Under the pieces are notes generated by a model. That model was given only the letters and a program-made list of their open reading frames with translations, made no database searches and was not told where the DNA came from. Made by a program: the position numbers and the translations under genes. From assembly GCA_013400975.1 (NCBI GenBank), contig WBMZ01012102.1:143342-207341 (forward strand): DNA of 64,000 nt. The letters are read 5' to 3'. The DNA is from Atrichornis clamosus (lineage: Eukaryota; Chordata; Aves; Passeriformes; Menuridae). This document shows positions 1 to 13,400 of the stretch, one piece after another; position 1 is the first letter of the stretch, and each line of letters starts with the position of its first letter.

Positions 1-302
1 TAACACAAAAAGGAAAAAAATAATGGTAGAAATCGAAAAAGAAATGTACATAGAAAAGCATAAGAGCAACTAATACCTACATATAAAACATATTAACCCA
101 CCATCTTTAGATATGAATAGTATTCTGATCCTTTAAAATCTATAGTAGTTTTCTAAACCATTTTCCACATTCACTCATCTCTACTGCCATTAGTTAACCC
201 AGCAATAACATCTTGTATTTTTGTGCCTGTAACAAGGACTACTGTTTTGAGGCATGTAGTATCAAAGACAAAATGCATAAAATAGCTTCCAGAGGTAAAT
301 AC
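1..302 (-). other. OPA1: OPA1 intron 2 (partial)
   Basis: AT-rich intron downstream of OPA1 exon 2 in the minus-strand sense. I see no further OPA1 exon here; the next one (expected to start TFDQWKD in vertebrates) must lie left of the window. Confidence 0.75.
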
Positions 303-621
303 CTTCTTAGCTGTATAGCCACCTCCTACTGCAGATCCTAATATGAGATAGCGAACTTTGAGAAGCCTTGATGCTAATCTGGCCAGCCAAAAGTTCCTGT
401 GGGACTGGTATCCATGTTTTACATTTAAAAGTTTTGTTTTGTGAAAGGGAAGACGATTAAGAGAAGAGAACGACTGAATAGATATCCGTAATGGGGATCT
501 TTGAAACTTTGAACTTGGATAGTAGGGATGATATATACTTCGGGAAACAAGATGCAGGTTTTGAAGTGGTGATTTTCTCCTTATTCCATAGCTGCTAGTT
601 GCTAGGCTCCGGCAGATGACA
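303..621 (-). CDS. OPA1: OPA1 coding exon 2 (targeting sequence and membrane anchor)
   Basis: 319 nt between acceptor ttcttttag and donor gtattt. The first base completes the Cys codon from exon 1 and the remaining 106 codons end in phase 0 at TAKK. It holds the basic presequence, the HRNFW processing region and the GSAVGGGY transmembrane anchor. Confidence 0.95.
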
Positions 622-3600
622 CTAAAAGAAAGAAATAAAAACTCAAAGTAACTGATTTCTTCAACACAACATTAACTCAAACATCTCTTTAGAAGCAATT
701 CACACTACAGTTTAGCTGGTTACAGATAATCTTATTATATCATTCTGAATGTACAATTTCCAGTTATCACTAGTATGTTTATAAAGAAAATAAAAAGTTG
801 CAAACTTTGTTAATGAGTAGTGTGCTTCTAGTGATTATAGATACAAAATCTTAACTACAATTTATGAAGTCTGTTATGAGTTACACTTACCTTCCACACT
901 GGAATAAGGCAAGTAAGGTGTCTTACTTAAAGCATGGTTTGGGCAAACAGGAGCTAAGAGTCCACAGAAGACTTTCAACATACAAGAAAACTCAACAGTT
1001 TGGCCTGTCTTATTCTCTAAATGAACTTACAGAGAATATTAGGTTTGTAGAGGGTTTTCAAACTAAAAAAAGCCCAATACACAGGAAAAAATCCTTTGTA
1101 TAATACAGTTGTGCTATTTTGGGAAAGCAGATTCTCCTCTGGAGTTGAAGCATGTACTTAATGACATCTTTCAGTTCTTTGTACTCTAACATGTGGTGGA
1201 TCTAGGATTACAAGACTACAGTTTTGTTTTGGGTTGTGCATAGACAAGATTAGCTCTGGAGACGGCTGCTCCATGTTTCCTGGTGCTTTCATGTAGGAAT
1301 TCCGACATATGCAAGAAGAAAATTTCAGTCTGAAAGATCTGACTCTGAAAATAGAGCTCAGCCGTGAAAAGCACATGTTAAAACACAGGAACCTTATCAA
1401 TCCTGCCTACGTTAAAACAAACACACAGCCTGGAATAAAACTCCTTGTGTACTTTCAATTACACTATCTGCACACTTCAACAATTTAAGGTAGTTTTGTT
1501 AATTTAGTTAAAAGACAACGCTGTGGAAAAAACAATTTATTCTGTAACTTTTTGGGTATACCATCATATCAGAATGGTTAATATTAAATCATTTAGTGTG
1601 CAAAATACAAGTGCAGTTATAAGCTTGAAATTAAAGCTTGTCCTTTGATGTTTTTTTCAGGTATTTCAATATTACCAAGTGCATTTACTTACAAATGAAA
1701 CAAATACAAAAAAGAAAGAAAGTGCTTCACACCATTAAAATAGCAAATTATTAATCCTGTAATCCTAAAATATTTCAGATTAACAGATTTTAAAGACAAT
1801 AAGTGAATCATACGAAGTGACAAATATTACAGCATTTTCAAATAATGTATTTTATGATCTATACGCTTCTTTGCCTAAAGATTTTCAATGTACTACAGAT
1901 GACAGGTATGTTCTTAATATCCAAAGAAGTCAAAGACTTTGTTATAAAAGGCACTTTTATCCCAGAAACTGAGCTTTAGGAAGATAAGTTAAAAACCAGA
2001 ATTGAAACATTTTCCTGTCTAAAAAGACCATTTTTGCCGATGATCTATGTTTAGTGCAATGAAAGCTTAATAAAAGGAAGTCCAGGGACTGCTCTGCAAG
2101 TCCTCATTCCTAAGTCACTATGATTGTGAAGGGTACCCTTTGCTGCTGTAATAAACTATCTCTAGAAGGTTGGGCCTTGGCAATAAGAAACTTATAACCT
2201 AGAAAGAGCTTAATAAGCAGGAGCAGAATAATCCCTAATCTAGTAACAAGTTTCTCCTCTTTGACATGGAATTACAAGAGGCTCAGAAATTAACTACAGA
2301 TAGTATCAATAGAAAAGTGGCTACTACCAGAAAAAAATGAAAGTGCCTCCATACTAGAAATGTTTTATTTCCCACTTTTGAAGACAGGTTTTTAAATAAG
2401 GGTGTGATAAGCTTGTGCATAGCAAACCAATGACTGGGCTGCTCTTATTTTGTTTTGCAGTCATTACCATTTCACAGATATTCATTCTTTTCAGCAGAGA
2501 CCATGTGGTAGTACATACTGTGGCAGTCACTCCTCATTATTAGTCTTCACCTGGGCTAAAAGCATTTTGTGTAATATTATGTAACTTCCTTCTCTATGAT
2601 TGTTCTTTTAAAACAGACCATGTTTTACATACAGACCAGTCTGTATGTTTAGACTGAAGGAAAATATGAATTCCATCACATAGACTTCTGTCAAAAACTT
2701 GACCCACAATTTCCTTTTGAGCGTTATTGCTTATTTCAAACTCAATTGTTTTACTTGCACAACTGAAATCTTATAGCTCAATAAAACCCCCACTACCATA
2801 TCATTATAACAAAACTTCCATTTTCTATTTCTTCTCTTCTCCTGCTGCTAAAATTTCCTGCTGAATATTGACAAAAAAAATCACCTTGTGATCTTCACTG
2901 AGAAGAGCAGTTAGATTGAAAATGATGACAGAACAATGCTATTAAATGAAGCATTTAATGAGTTCCAATTTAAAGCCTCTGGAAAGCTGTTTTTAACAAT
3001 AACAAGAATCATCCTTCCAGACATGAGTAGCTCTGCCATTAGAATCTGTTTGATTACAGGCCATCAACCTGACTACTTGTGTATTGCACTGAGATTACCA
3101 ATGTCTTGTAAAACCGGAAAAAGTGTCCTGTTATACCTGTGACTACAAGCAAATATAACCCAACAAAAAGCACCGTGGCATTTTCCTCCTCATTCACTAT
3201 TAGACAACGCTTATTTTCCTACTGCTGCTTCCAAATGGAGGCGGGAACTAGATGATCTTTCATTTCCCCTTTCAACTCTAACCATTCTATGAAATTTGCC
3301 CAGAAACAACATGCTATGACCGGAGATTCAATTTCACTGCTCCAGTCTGGAACACTGCAGTAGAACGGTGGAAAATAAGCGGGACGCAAGGCAGCTGCTG
3401 GGAGGGACAATGCCTGGACCCAAAGGCGGCCCGAGCTCCCCAGGGCGGGAGTATGGGAGATGAAGTTCCCTTCCACATGCAACGCCTCCCTCCAGGGGAC
3501 GTGGTCCCAGGAGAACTGGAGCATGGAGAACTGCCCAGCCCGGGGGTATCAGGCTACCGCCCGCAGCAGCCTCAGGCCCAGCTCTGCGCCATTCACACCC

Positions 3601-3717
3601 ACACCTCGCACCCCGACCCGCTGTGCTGCTCCGCCTTCCCCGCGGGTGCCAGGACCGCCTGCAGCCCACCGCGGCCCGTGCCGCTTACCAAGCCGCCGCT
3701 ACCCGCGTCCGCCACAT
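303..3717 (-). CDS. OPA1: OPA1, 5' part (coding exons 1-2), truncated by window edge
   Basis: OPA1 is the dynamin-family GTPase of the mitochondrial inner membrane that drives inner-membrane fusion and cristae shaping. Only the first two coding exons are inside the window (complement of 3689-3717 and 303-621); the gene continues past base 1. Together they encode 116 residues. These are an Arg-rich presequence starting [10 protein letters not shown], a basic stretch, the HRNFW segment at about residues 84-88 where human OPA1 is cleaved by the matrix peptidase, and the inner-membrane anchor [17 protein letters not shown]. Both exons join in frame (29 nt, then 319 nt) with good GT-AG sites. The anchor and the VSRSIYH block match human OPA1 closely, while the extreme N terminus is divergent, as is usual for presequences. 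The GTPase domain lies outside the window. Identification is by recalled family sequence and by synteny with ATP13A4. Confidence 0.95.
622..3688 (-). other. OPA1: OPA1 intron 1
   Basis: A 3.07-kb AT-rich intron. Short open frames occur on both strands but none resembles a known protein or has paired splice sites. GC content rises sharply in the last ~300 bases, where the CpG island begins. Confidence 0.8.
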
Positions 3718-4160
3718 CCTAAGGGCCGACAGGGGCCGGGAGCAGCCCGAGAGCCGCAGGAGCCCGGCCCGGCTAAGTGCAAGGGCAGGGGGAGCCGCTT
3801 CCGGGCACCACGGTCCGCGGTCGGTCCGCCCCACCGAAAACCGCACCTCCCCGCGCAAAGGTTCCGGGCTTGGCGGCGGTGAAGGAGGGAGGATTTTGAG
3901 GCAGCACCACGGGGGTGTTCGGCCGGGAACGGAGGGTCGGGGAGTTATGGGTCTGTGACACTGGGGTCTTGGATCCCCCGCACCAGGTTCATGGATCCCT
4001 CACACCGGGCTCTGTGTCCCCCTTACACCCCAGGGACGACTTCGGGGCCTCGTCGCTGTGCCCCTGGCTGCTCCCGTGGACCCAGCGCTGCCTGGCCCGG
4101 GGGCAGGGCTGGAGAGGGTGGTGTGGTGAAGCCCAGCTCGGGTGGTAGTACCAGGGTCTT
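3360..4160. promoter_or_regulatory. CpG island, OPA1 promoter region
   Basis: About 0.8 kb with many CpGs and high GC, in sharp contrast to the AT-rich flanks. OPA1 coding exon 1 lies inside it. A GGAAG core (complement of the cttccggg near 3798-3805) could be an ETS/GABP site, which is common in promoters of nuclear genes for mitochondria; that is inference. No TATA box is evident. The island is 3.2 kb or more upstream of the ATP13A4 start codon, so it may or may not also serve ATP13A4 through a non-coding first exon. Confidence 0.8.
3689..3717 (-). CDS. OPA1: OPA1 coding exon 1
   Basis: The start codon is the complement of 3715-3717. It reads MWRTRVAAA plus two bases of a Cys codon, then the donor gtaagc. 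Position -3 is A, a good Kozak context. The exon is only 29 coding bases, the same plan as mammalian OPA1 exon 1, and lies in the CpG island. The 5' UTR extends to the right; its start cannot be fixed from sequence. Confidence 0.9.
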
Positions 4161-7100
4161 CCACCCTGTTTAAATAAGATTCTCAGTTCCCGAGCTACTG
4201 TAAGGTTTGGGGAGTGCATGACATGCAGGGCAGCACTGCCTTGAAAGCTGGAAAACAGAAGGTGTGTCCCAGTGGGCTTATGTGAGTTGTTGGGGTTTTT
4301 TACCGGCAGGACCACATTGAAGTGGTAGGCGAAGGACGCACCAGGAGAGTTTGTCAGATTTGTCCATCCGCCGTTACACAGGATCACCTCTGGTTAGGTA
4401 ATTTCTGCACAATCCTTGCCACATCTGTCCCTAAAGATCACAAGCATTGGAGTGTTCACCTGGCAATGCCACTGCTTGCTGACTTTAATAGAAGGTATTC
4501 CCTCGTGCCTGATCTGAATGTCAGATGTGTTCCTGCTGCATGTCCACAGTGGACATGCGTAATATTACTTTGTCCAATTATGTGTTTTAAACTGTTGCCA
4601 TGACTCAGTTCTAAGTGTCCTTTTCTTTAAATAAAACCACTCTACTTTATTTAGATAAAACCACCTGTATTTTATGACTCCTTTGACATTCTTCTCAGTG
4701 CTCTCCTGTGGACTGTCTGCAGTTGATTCACAGCTTCTTTTCTGGAATGTGACCAGAACTGGATGTCACATGCTGAGAAACAGAAAATGAGATTTAGGAT
4801 GTTTTAGAGGTCAAGCTGCTGTTTATACTCTGGGATTTTTCAAAGCAAAATAAATTGCATAAGGATGAAAATACATACATGTATTTTCAGGCCGAAGATA
4901 GAAGTTGTTGGGATGAGGTGAGGCATGTGGTTTTGTCTCTTGCTTGCTTCCTTTTTGACTATTTATTTATAATTTTAAGGGACTATATTTTGAATCTTAA
5001 CTTTGTGTTTATAGTTTAGCTTGACCGGTTGTTTGTATCTGATATTTTTAAGAAAAGTTTCAATTTAAGAATGATGATACTCCATAGGACATGCTACAAA
5101 TTACTTCTTATATGTAAACTTCTCTGTAATTCTTACTCCGAACAGTAGAGAGCATCATATAACCAAAGGTTCCAATTCAGGCTGGTTTAGAGTTGTTTTC
5201 TCCAGGAGATGGTCAACATGCTTAAGCAAATGAACAAATTTCACCATCTTCTTTAGTTCTGGATTAACAGACTTTGATGAAACATTATGACAGCTTGTCA
5301 AACTATGGAAATTATGAACATTTTACACCTTTAATCTGTTTTTTCTTTATTTTCAGGTGCAAATACATAAATACCCTTATAAAGGTGTTTTCTAGGAGCA
5401 CAGAACACCTTGGAGCTGGAATAAAGCAATGAGTAGTGAAAAGATTGTATGAATCTTGATTCTTCCATGGAGACCCTGGTTTGGTGGGATACTCTGCATC
5501 TCTCATCTCTGTGGCAGGAAGCCAAGGACCCCTGCTGCACCTTAGTCTGCTACAGACACTAGAAAGAGCAAGGCTGATGTTTGGGAAAGCAGCAAAAGCT
5601 GACCAGGCCAAAAAAGCGTGTGTGACACTCCTATTTTCCTTGCCTGGCTCCTCCCAAAATAATGAGTCATTTCCCAAAATTGTCAGCCTGTCTTAGAAAA
5701 GGTACCTTTGCAGTTGTCTCCTGTCTGCTATAGCTTCTAGATAGCAAGGCTCATTTTTTCCCATGTAATCAGAATTTAATACATTCTGTCTTTTGGAGTT
5801 TTAATTTAAAATTGTGTCTCTCGTGTAATAACTGGAGTTCCCTTTGCTCAGTCTCAGAAGAATAAAATGACACGTTGAGAGGCTCAGAGCGAGTTGCAGT
5901 GGGAGGAAGGAGAGGGTAACACTGAAGCTGGGTATGGAGAGCTCCTTATTCCCCGTTGATCTTAAGCAACAAATCACCCTTAGCACAGCTTAGTACAGTT
6001 ACATCCTTGTCCGTCCAGCCTCTGGTCTGGGCTCTGTGTGGTGTCAAGGCCGACCAACTTGGCTCCAATGCCAACTACTTGTCACCAGCATTTTCAAACA
6101 CGTTTGTCCCTGTGCACATCTGGTTTGCAGGTCTGTGCCTGGCTCACATTATTAGCAATAGGCAACTTTTATCATATTAACTGACCTAACTCCTTCATTG
6201 TCTCTGCTCTGTTCCCTGCAGTTCTCCCTTTCCACTTGCTCTGAGCCTGCCCACTGGAAGAAAGGCAGTGGTCTTTCCTGGTGCTTGAGATACAGACTTG
6301 TACAAGTCCATGCCACATGGAAGCAAAATGCTAAAGAATAGGAACTAACTTGATAGCCCTTGTTCTGTTTCAGTTACCTTAGAAGTTTTCTTAATATATT
6401 TGCTGGAAGAACAGGTTTGCCTTTCCTGACCTCATTCCTAAAGTATTTCTTGTGTAACTTCTTAAAAAGAAGCAAACTACAAGGAAATAGTAGTGAAATG
6501 GGAATGAATCACAAGACTAATAAACAAATGCAGCTCAATAGTAGCAAAAAAAAAAAAGGTGGTAACCCCTCAATATTGTTTTCCTGCCAGCTTCCTTTTG
6601 GCTCTGATTTAAAGGTCAGAGGCATCTTATCCAGCTTACTGCCATCAGTGAGAAACTCCAGTTTCCCCCAGGAGTGAGTAAATAACCTCAGTGATGTCTC
6701 CCATAGCTACATAATGAGGTCAGAAGACATTCTATGGGGATGTGCTTAACAATGAATAAAGGACCTGGTTACAGATTCTACCTGGATGAATCCTGACACA
6801 CAGTCAGTGCATAAATCCACCTGCACAAACTTGGGGCCCTTTTTACAATGCCAGAGCTTGGGTTTTTTTCCAAGACATATGTGGGGATCACTGCTGGACA
6901 CTTAGTTCAGACGGGTTGCTAAGAGTGTTAACAACAACAATGCCTATTTTCCTTCTTATTTGGGCACACTCCTGGTCTTCAGTGATTCCATAATCTCTTG
7001 AAGGAAAATATTCCCCTCTTGCCCTCCCCTAAAAGTTTCATGCCAACAGCACTTGCTTACACCTATCAGAGTTATGCCCTGGAGTCATATTGTGGCCAAC

Positions 7101-7336
7101 ACTTGTGAGGTGAAACTTTTTCTTTCTTGCATTGTTTATAAGTGAATTCTGCATGAACCCTCACAATTGCAAAACTTCAACAACAGAATGGAGGGAGGAG
7201 GGATAAAGTGTTACCTGCTAACCCGAGAGAGGGAGGAGCTCCATGCTTCAAACATCATCAGAGTTACAAGGAAGGTGTGTACTTAGAGCACTTCCTCAAT
7301 GTAGAAGTTCAAGCACACTATGCTGAAGACCTGTCC
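4161..7336. other. Intergenic region between OPA1 and ATP13A4
   Basis: About 3.2 kb separating the divergent genes. It becomes AT-rich away from the CpG island. I see no coding exon with homology. The ATP13A4 transcription start and any non-coding 5' exon probably lie here, but I cannot place them. Confidence 0.6.
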
Positions 7337-7372
7337 TGAGGGTGCTCTAGAAAGTCTCCAGAGGGTCATTTC
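7337..7372 (+). promoter_or_regulatory. ATP13A4: ATP13A4 5' leader fixing the start codon
   Basis: An in-frame stop (TGA, 7337-7339) precedes the ATG at 7373 with no other in-frame ATG between, so 7373 is the first usable start. The context is weak at -3 (T) but has G at +4. Confidence 0.7.
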
Positions 7373-7435
7373 ATGGGGGAAAATCCTGCCAAGAACCACT
7401 ATGCACAGCTTAACCAGGGAGAAGAGAATGAGATG
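7373..7435 (+). CDS. ATP13A4: ATP13A4 coding exon 1
   Basis: 21 codons, from [10 protein letters not shown] to QGEENEM, then gtgagt. The GEENEM end matches the N terminus of human ATP13A4. It ends in phase 0 and joins DIFGYKTQG of exon 2. Confidence 0.88.
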
Positions 7436-10400
7436 GTGAGTTGTATCTCTATCTAGGTCTTTCCTCCGCTTGAAGGAGAAGGTGGCACGTGTTCTGCAAT
7501 AAAATGCTACAGACTGCAGTTGAGTTATGGCTAGTTGGGGTGTTTCCATAGCAGAACATACAGTTAGGAATATAATTTTTTTTAACAGAAAGAAAATAAG
7601 TGTGGTTATGTCAACTGGATTTAACTGGTTATCCCCTCCAACAGGGGATGGCTCAACAGATTATTGATGGGGTGTTACAAATCTAGATGGAGGCGGTTTA
7701 AAATGAGCTTGAGGGATGGGCCAGACTGGTTTCCCCATCAATTTGACAGCTGAATCTCCAGGGTCAGCTCCAGTTAGAGAACTGGAAACCTTGCCTTTCT
7801 CCTGAACATAAAAACATGCATTATGTTTGCGTAAATTATTGGCAAATGCAGTCTTTTGAATTGGCAACACTATTTTGGACTGAATTCCTGGAATTCCTAA
7901 GTACAGAACTACTGTACTTCTTTCCAGAGTTTCCCAGGGAGGAATATGTTTGCATGTATTCTGTAACATCTGGAAGTCCTATGTTTACACAAAATATCAG
8001 ATCTCCTGCATGGCACTGATCTTAAATGGTGATGCCAGTGCCTGATTGAAGTGAATTCAGTGTTTCTTAGCTGCTTTGGCATTACTGCATGTTAGGAATC
8101 AGCTGTTCACATGGATTCTGTGTGTCTGATAGATTCTGCTGGAGATGTCAGATCCATGATGCAGCTGTACAACAACAATTCTCAGGCATATCTGGTAAAT
8201 GCAGTGCTTCTCAAAATTCCTGTGCTGAAGAGACACTGGAGCTCTGCTGTGAGTGCCTGCAGGTTTTGTGGGTATACAACAGCCCCAGCAAAGCTATTGA
8301 AACACAGTCACTTACAAGTTGACACGACTGTTCACTTTCAGAAACCCTGGAGAAATCTTCAAAATCTCCTCACCGGGATTTCTGTTCTAGTGAAAGAAAC
8401 TGATGGGAAAACACAGACATCTGTTAACTTTAAAGACAAATGTAGATTTTCAGACAGGACTCCCAGCCATCCAGGGAAGAGGAGATGCCACATTTTGCGT
8501 AATGCAAACCTGGATAATCTGGGATGTGCTGGAGAATGCAGTACGGAGTCACCCAGCAGCATGAACTGAGCAGTGCAGGAAGAGCAAGGCACTGGCTCCG
8601 AGGGTGGGGACTAATTAGCTCCGTGCAATGCAGAACCCAACTGGCTCTGCTGCCCAGTTACTAAACCTGCTGGCTCTAGCCCTGGTGCTGATGTGCCACT
8701 GCTCCCCAGCTCCAAACAGCTGCTGGGTTTGTGTTTCTACTCCACCCTGCCCTGTCCTTCTAGGACTATAAACATCCTGTCGTGCTCTAGCCACTATTGG
8801 CACTGTCCCTAGCAATGCCAGAATTGAACTTTAGCTAATTAGGTTTAAGTGGACCGTCTGGTGCTGTGTATAGTCCACTTCCAGCTGTGCACTGCTGGGA
8901 CACCCAAGCTATGCTGGTATGAAGTCAGTTATCCCAATGATATTCTTGTTTCTCACCAGTATCACACGGAGCCCATGTGCCCTGAATCCAATGCTCAAGC
9001 ATCTGCACTGTGAATCGGAGGTTTTCTGTGCACAGCTAATGTGTGTGCACAGTGTTGAGTCAGTCTCCACTGTGAATCCAGAGGGTCTGGCTGTTGCCAT
9101 GCTCTCCATGCCTGCAGTGAGCATGGTCAGTGCTCATTTACCTGGTGTTTGGAGGTCAAAGAAAAAAGACTCGTAAAGCACTTGAGTAGTAAATGCAATT
9201 AAAACTGTAGCCAAATTATGCTAAATTAGACAGGAATGCACGTGTGTTTGTTACATGTATGTAAGAAACAAAAAAAGTATGAGTATGAGGTAGAGGAAGA
9301 TATCCATGAGGATGTATGAGGTACTGTAAGAGGATGAGGAAAAAACCAAAGTGTGTATAGAAAAAGAGAACAGCTAATGTATTTGTGTGAAAGAGAAAAG
9401 TAATAAGTAGATGAGAATAGTTGTGAAGAAAGAGACAAAGAAGTCTCTAAACAGAGGAGTGGAAGACAATACATGAGGTAAAGAGAATTATATGCAGATG
9501 TTCTTTCTTTGTTAAAATAGTATATTTTAAATTACTGGCAACCACAACAACTGGCAGTGGCACCTGATATCTCAGTGACCCTGCAACATCTTCTTTTAAA
9601 TTCAAAGCCATGAAAAATATTTTTTTGCATTGTTTTCAACAGTCAGTTTAATCTACCTGAACCAAATTATTAACAAGCAGTTCTTGACTTCTCAAACAAG
9701 ATCGGATTGCTTGGTCTAATAATGTAACAGCTGACATTGTGCAGCTGCCAGTTCTTCCAGAGTGGAATAGTTCAAGTAATCTGAAAGCATGCAAGTAATT
9801 CATTTGAACTCTGGACATGCAATGCTTTCCTGTGTTGTACTGGCTGTCCAATTTGCTGAGGAAATTGGGGAGCTCTAATGAGAAGAAATGCTTCCAAGCT
9901 TTCTTCTGTATTTCCATTTCTTGGTACAGCTGAGATGCTAGATAGTCCTGTTTTTAAGAGTAATCGCTCTGACTTAGGAAATCTACCCTATATATCCTTG
10001 TGCATGTCTTTGGGATTACTTTACAAGGCTGAAGAACATTTACTTGAATGAAAGTTCACTCTTCTGGTACGCAGCTAAAACTTAGCAAAGTATATTCAGA
10101 ACATGAGATAATCTCTCTCTCTCTCTCCACAACCATTTGAAGTACCAGAAAGATGTGAGAGCACTCTGGACACATCAGCTTGTCTCAGAGAGGGCTAATA
10201 GTATGCTTCCCTGCAGAAAAATCTGCTTGAAGATGTTTTTGAAAATAAGTATATTTTTGGTGGAATAGGAAGAGGAAGGAAAAATACACTTTTGTGCCCT
10301 CTGCCAATTTGATGCTCTTCTCTGTACAGCTTGGAAGTAATCATTCCCTTTGCACAAAACCTAGAGGGTGAAGCTTAAGTCTTGCAGTGCAAAAGATTGT

Positions 10401-13400
10401 GATGGACTATGCCAGGCAACTACTTTGGCAGGGATTTGCCAGAAGCCTGTCTTAAGCATGTGTTCCCCCATTGCTTGCAGCTAAAGGAATGGGAGAACTG
10501 CAGTCAGTCAGCTGGTGAACCCCAGTTGACTGCTGCATAGTAGCAGCTGTCTGCCTCCTTTGGGATGCCAAAATTCGGAAGGGAATCTGGTACAGGAATT
10601 TTATATACTTTGAGTTTGAAAAGTTTAACTTTTAAAATTGAAATAGAATCTGAAAGGCACGATCTTTTTGCTAATGGAACAATAGTAAATGTCATGCTGG
10701 CTTCAGTAGGGAACAGGAACAAATCTCTGATGAAGCAGGTTCTGGTTGGTAAGAATGAGATTCAGTTATTAAATTCCTTGTGAATCTTAACTGGTCTTTC
10801 AAGTCTAATCCTATTATCTGTTGTTATAGCAACAGGTTGATCATAATAGTGTACCTGGTGTTGAGGTTGCCAGAAATATGATCGTTCACAGCCACCATTT
10901 AGGCTCCCTGATGGTAGCTACAGGTGTTTTTTTCACCAAAGAAAAAGATGCCTGAATTTGTTTGACTTTTGCATTTAAATTCTGCTGTGCAGATGACCTG
11001 GCAGTTAGAGGCAATTTTTCTTTTAAACGTAAGTAACAAAGACTTGCTGGACACTAGAGTGATAAGGCCATGAATGCTGGCTTTGTATGATTGTAAAAGC
11101 AGCTAAGAAACTTTCTTGCCAACTGAGCAGGTCTGGCAATTTTTTATGCCCAATAATCCATCATGTCCCTTCTTAGACCCTTCACTCACAAATCAAACCA
11201 TTTTGTTATAGTCATTCCTCTGACTGTTTGGATTCTCAAGAGAAAAGGGATATTAACAGATGAGGAAACAATGTTTTACAATCCACTACAATTTATTAAA
11301 AATTGTTCTGTAGAGGTGCCATGAACAGTGTATACCAGCCTATTTTGTAGATGTGTTACCTCCTATGAGATAATGAGAAGCCCTTTGGAGTCTTACAGAT
11401 AGCTAATCTTTACTTTGGTTTCCACCATCTCTTAGTCTGGTGCCCTCAAGAACCCAGATTGATTGTGAAATGTTATATATGCCAAAAGCATTCATTGAAC
11501 TCTAAAAACTTGTTCATACATTAGAACAGTTCTCAAGGTGCAAATCTTTATTCATCAGACCCCTCTTCCAAAGAAGCATGTCTGCCCCAGAACTGTCTCT
11601 TTGTGCAATTAAATAAAATGGAGCTAAAGTTATTTTCTTAACAACGTAAAACTAACCTGACAGACATGTTCTTACTAATGACATCAACAGCAGGATTTCT
11701 GCCTAGCTCTGAAAGTGTTGTTTGCCATAGTGGACATACATTTGGTTGGAGATCTTTGTAGTATAGGCTGAGTGAATCCTGAAAAAGCTTGAAGAATTTC
11801 TAAACCCTAATTACTGTAAGTCATTCATGTGGCTAAATAAACCTGTATCATGTGTGTGCCTGTTCCTCCCTCCTTCATGCACATTGTGGATACCTCTGTT
11901 ATGGGTCTAATATTCACCTTTTTTGTGGAAGATAATTGGTCTGAGAATTCTTCTAAAGAATTTCACTTTGATTTATTTGACAAATGAGAAGTTTCAGTTT
12001 CAACAAGGAGTTATTCATGTATTAATTTTTTTTTATGAATGCAGCATTCATTGCTGTAATCCTTCCAGCTGAAAGCCCAGGGTCAGGAAAAACTCCTCAA
12101 CCTAACAGAACATTCTGTACTGAAGTTAAGCATTGAAAGGTTCCAGCTCAGGAAACTTTGGCACAAGTCAAATTTGGAGCTCAGTCTATTTCCCTGTCTA
12201 GCTTTACTTCCGAGTGAAGTGGGCCAGGTAACCTGCTTCAGACATTTTCAGACCATGGGAAATGATTTGCTTTGGCAATAGATTCCTTCATGGACATCCA
12301 GATGCAAAATAGTTAACATCTGATGTTTATTTTTTCCCAGCTTACTCCTTGTAGAACTTCTGAACAGTTGTATTCAGAAATGTCACACTCATCAAGACAC
12401 GAACTAACAAACCTGAACCAACATCTCTGTTCATATGCCAAATAATGCCCTTGAAGGATCAGAGCAGCTCGGTGGTATCCATCCATCTAACTGTCTCTCT
12501 GTCTGCTCAGGAACGTCCCTTGTGAGAAGCAGGAAGATCCAGCACACAGTGTAGTTGGTATCTTAAAAAGCGTGGCCTTTTTTTCCCAGATGAGCTGTTT
12601 TCCTTGTTTACCTCTCTCCTGTTCTTCAAGATGGGGAATACTTATGCATGATTGGTTTTGGGAAATGTTTCAGGATCTGTGGATTCAAATCACTCTTTAA
12701 GTGGAAACTATTCTGGAAAAAAAAAGGCCTTAAAACATATGCAGGCACAGGGGGACTCAGATGCATATTTTCATATATTGGTGCATGGTTTCCTAAGCAG
12801 AGAAATACAGAGTCTGCTCTAGCTCTATGTTTATGTTGTCATATCAAGCTTGGGGAATCATTGAACATTTCAGTGGAGAAGAACACTGCCAGCAGAAGAT
12901 GCTCCCAAGTGACTGCCAATCACATGCAGAGTGCCCACCCGCTCCTTTCTTAATTATGTCAGCTACAGCCTTATGGACTTCTCAGACATTGGGTGTAAGG
13001 CACAAAACCTGAAAATTAAAGGAATGATTCACAGGCAGAAGCAAGATGCACATGGCAGCAATCTTGTACTTCCCCACCCTGATATTCATGCCCATCCCAA
13101 TTTGAAAATACTATTCCAGTTATTCCAGGTCCAGCCATATATTGGAGGAAGTCTGAAGGCGTGTTCTTTTAACAGTTCTTCCCTTAGGCATTTCTGTTTC
13201 CTTGGGAGTTCCTTTGCCTTGCTGACAAGTTGTGAAGTCCAGATCCAGACATCTATATCTTGCTAGTAAGCAATTACTGTAAAGATTAAGTTCACATCCT
13301 TCTGTGTACTATTCTGTACGCTGGTGCTGACTCTAATTCTTTAACATTTTTGTTAAGGATACAACTAGAGAGAGTTGAATGGAGACCTTTACCTGTTTAT

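Noticed and set aside
3460..3958. Overlapping long open frames in the CpG island
   Set aside because: High GC lengthens open frames by chance; they overlap the OPA1 first exon and 5' UTR on the other strand and show no homology.
8111..8569. 152-codon open frame in ATP13A4 intron 1
   Set aside because: No recognisable family, no splice sites in frame and no domain-like pattern; of a length that can occur by chance in 64 kb.
9240..9480. Purine-rich stretch that looks like a regulatory or triplex tract
   Set aside because: Irregular, not a mirror repeat, and has no nearby gene start; low-complexity drift is enough.
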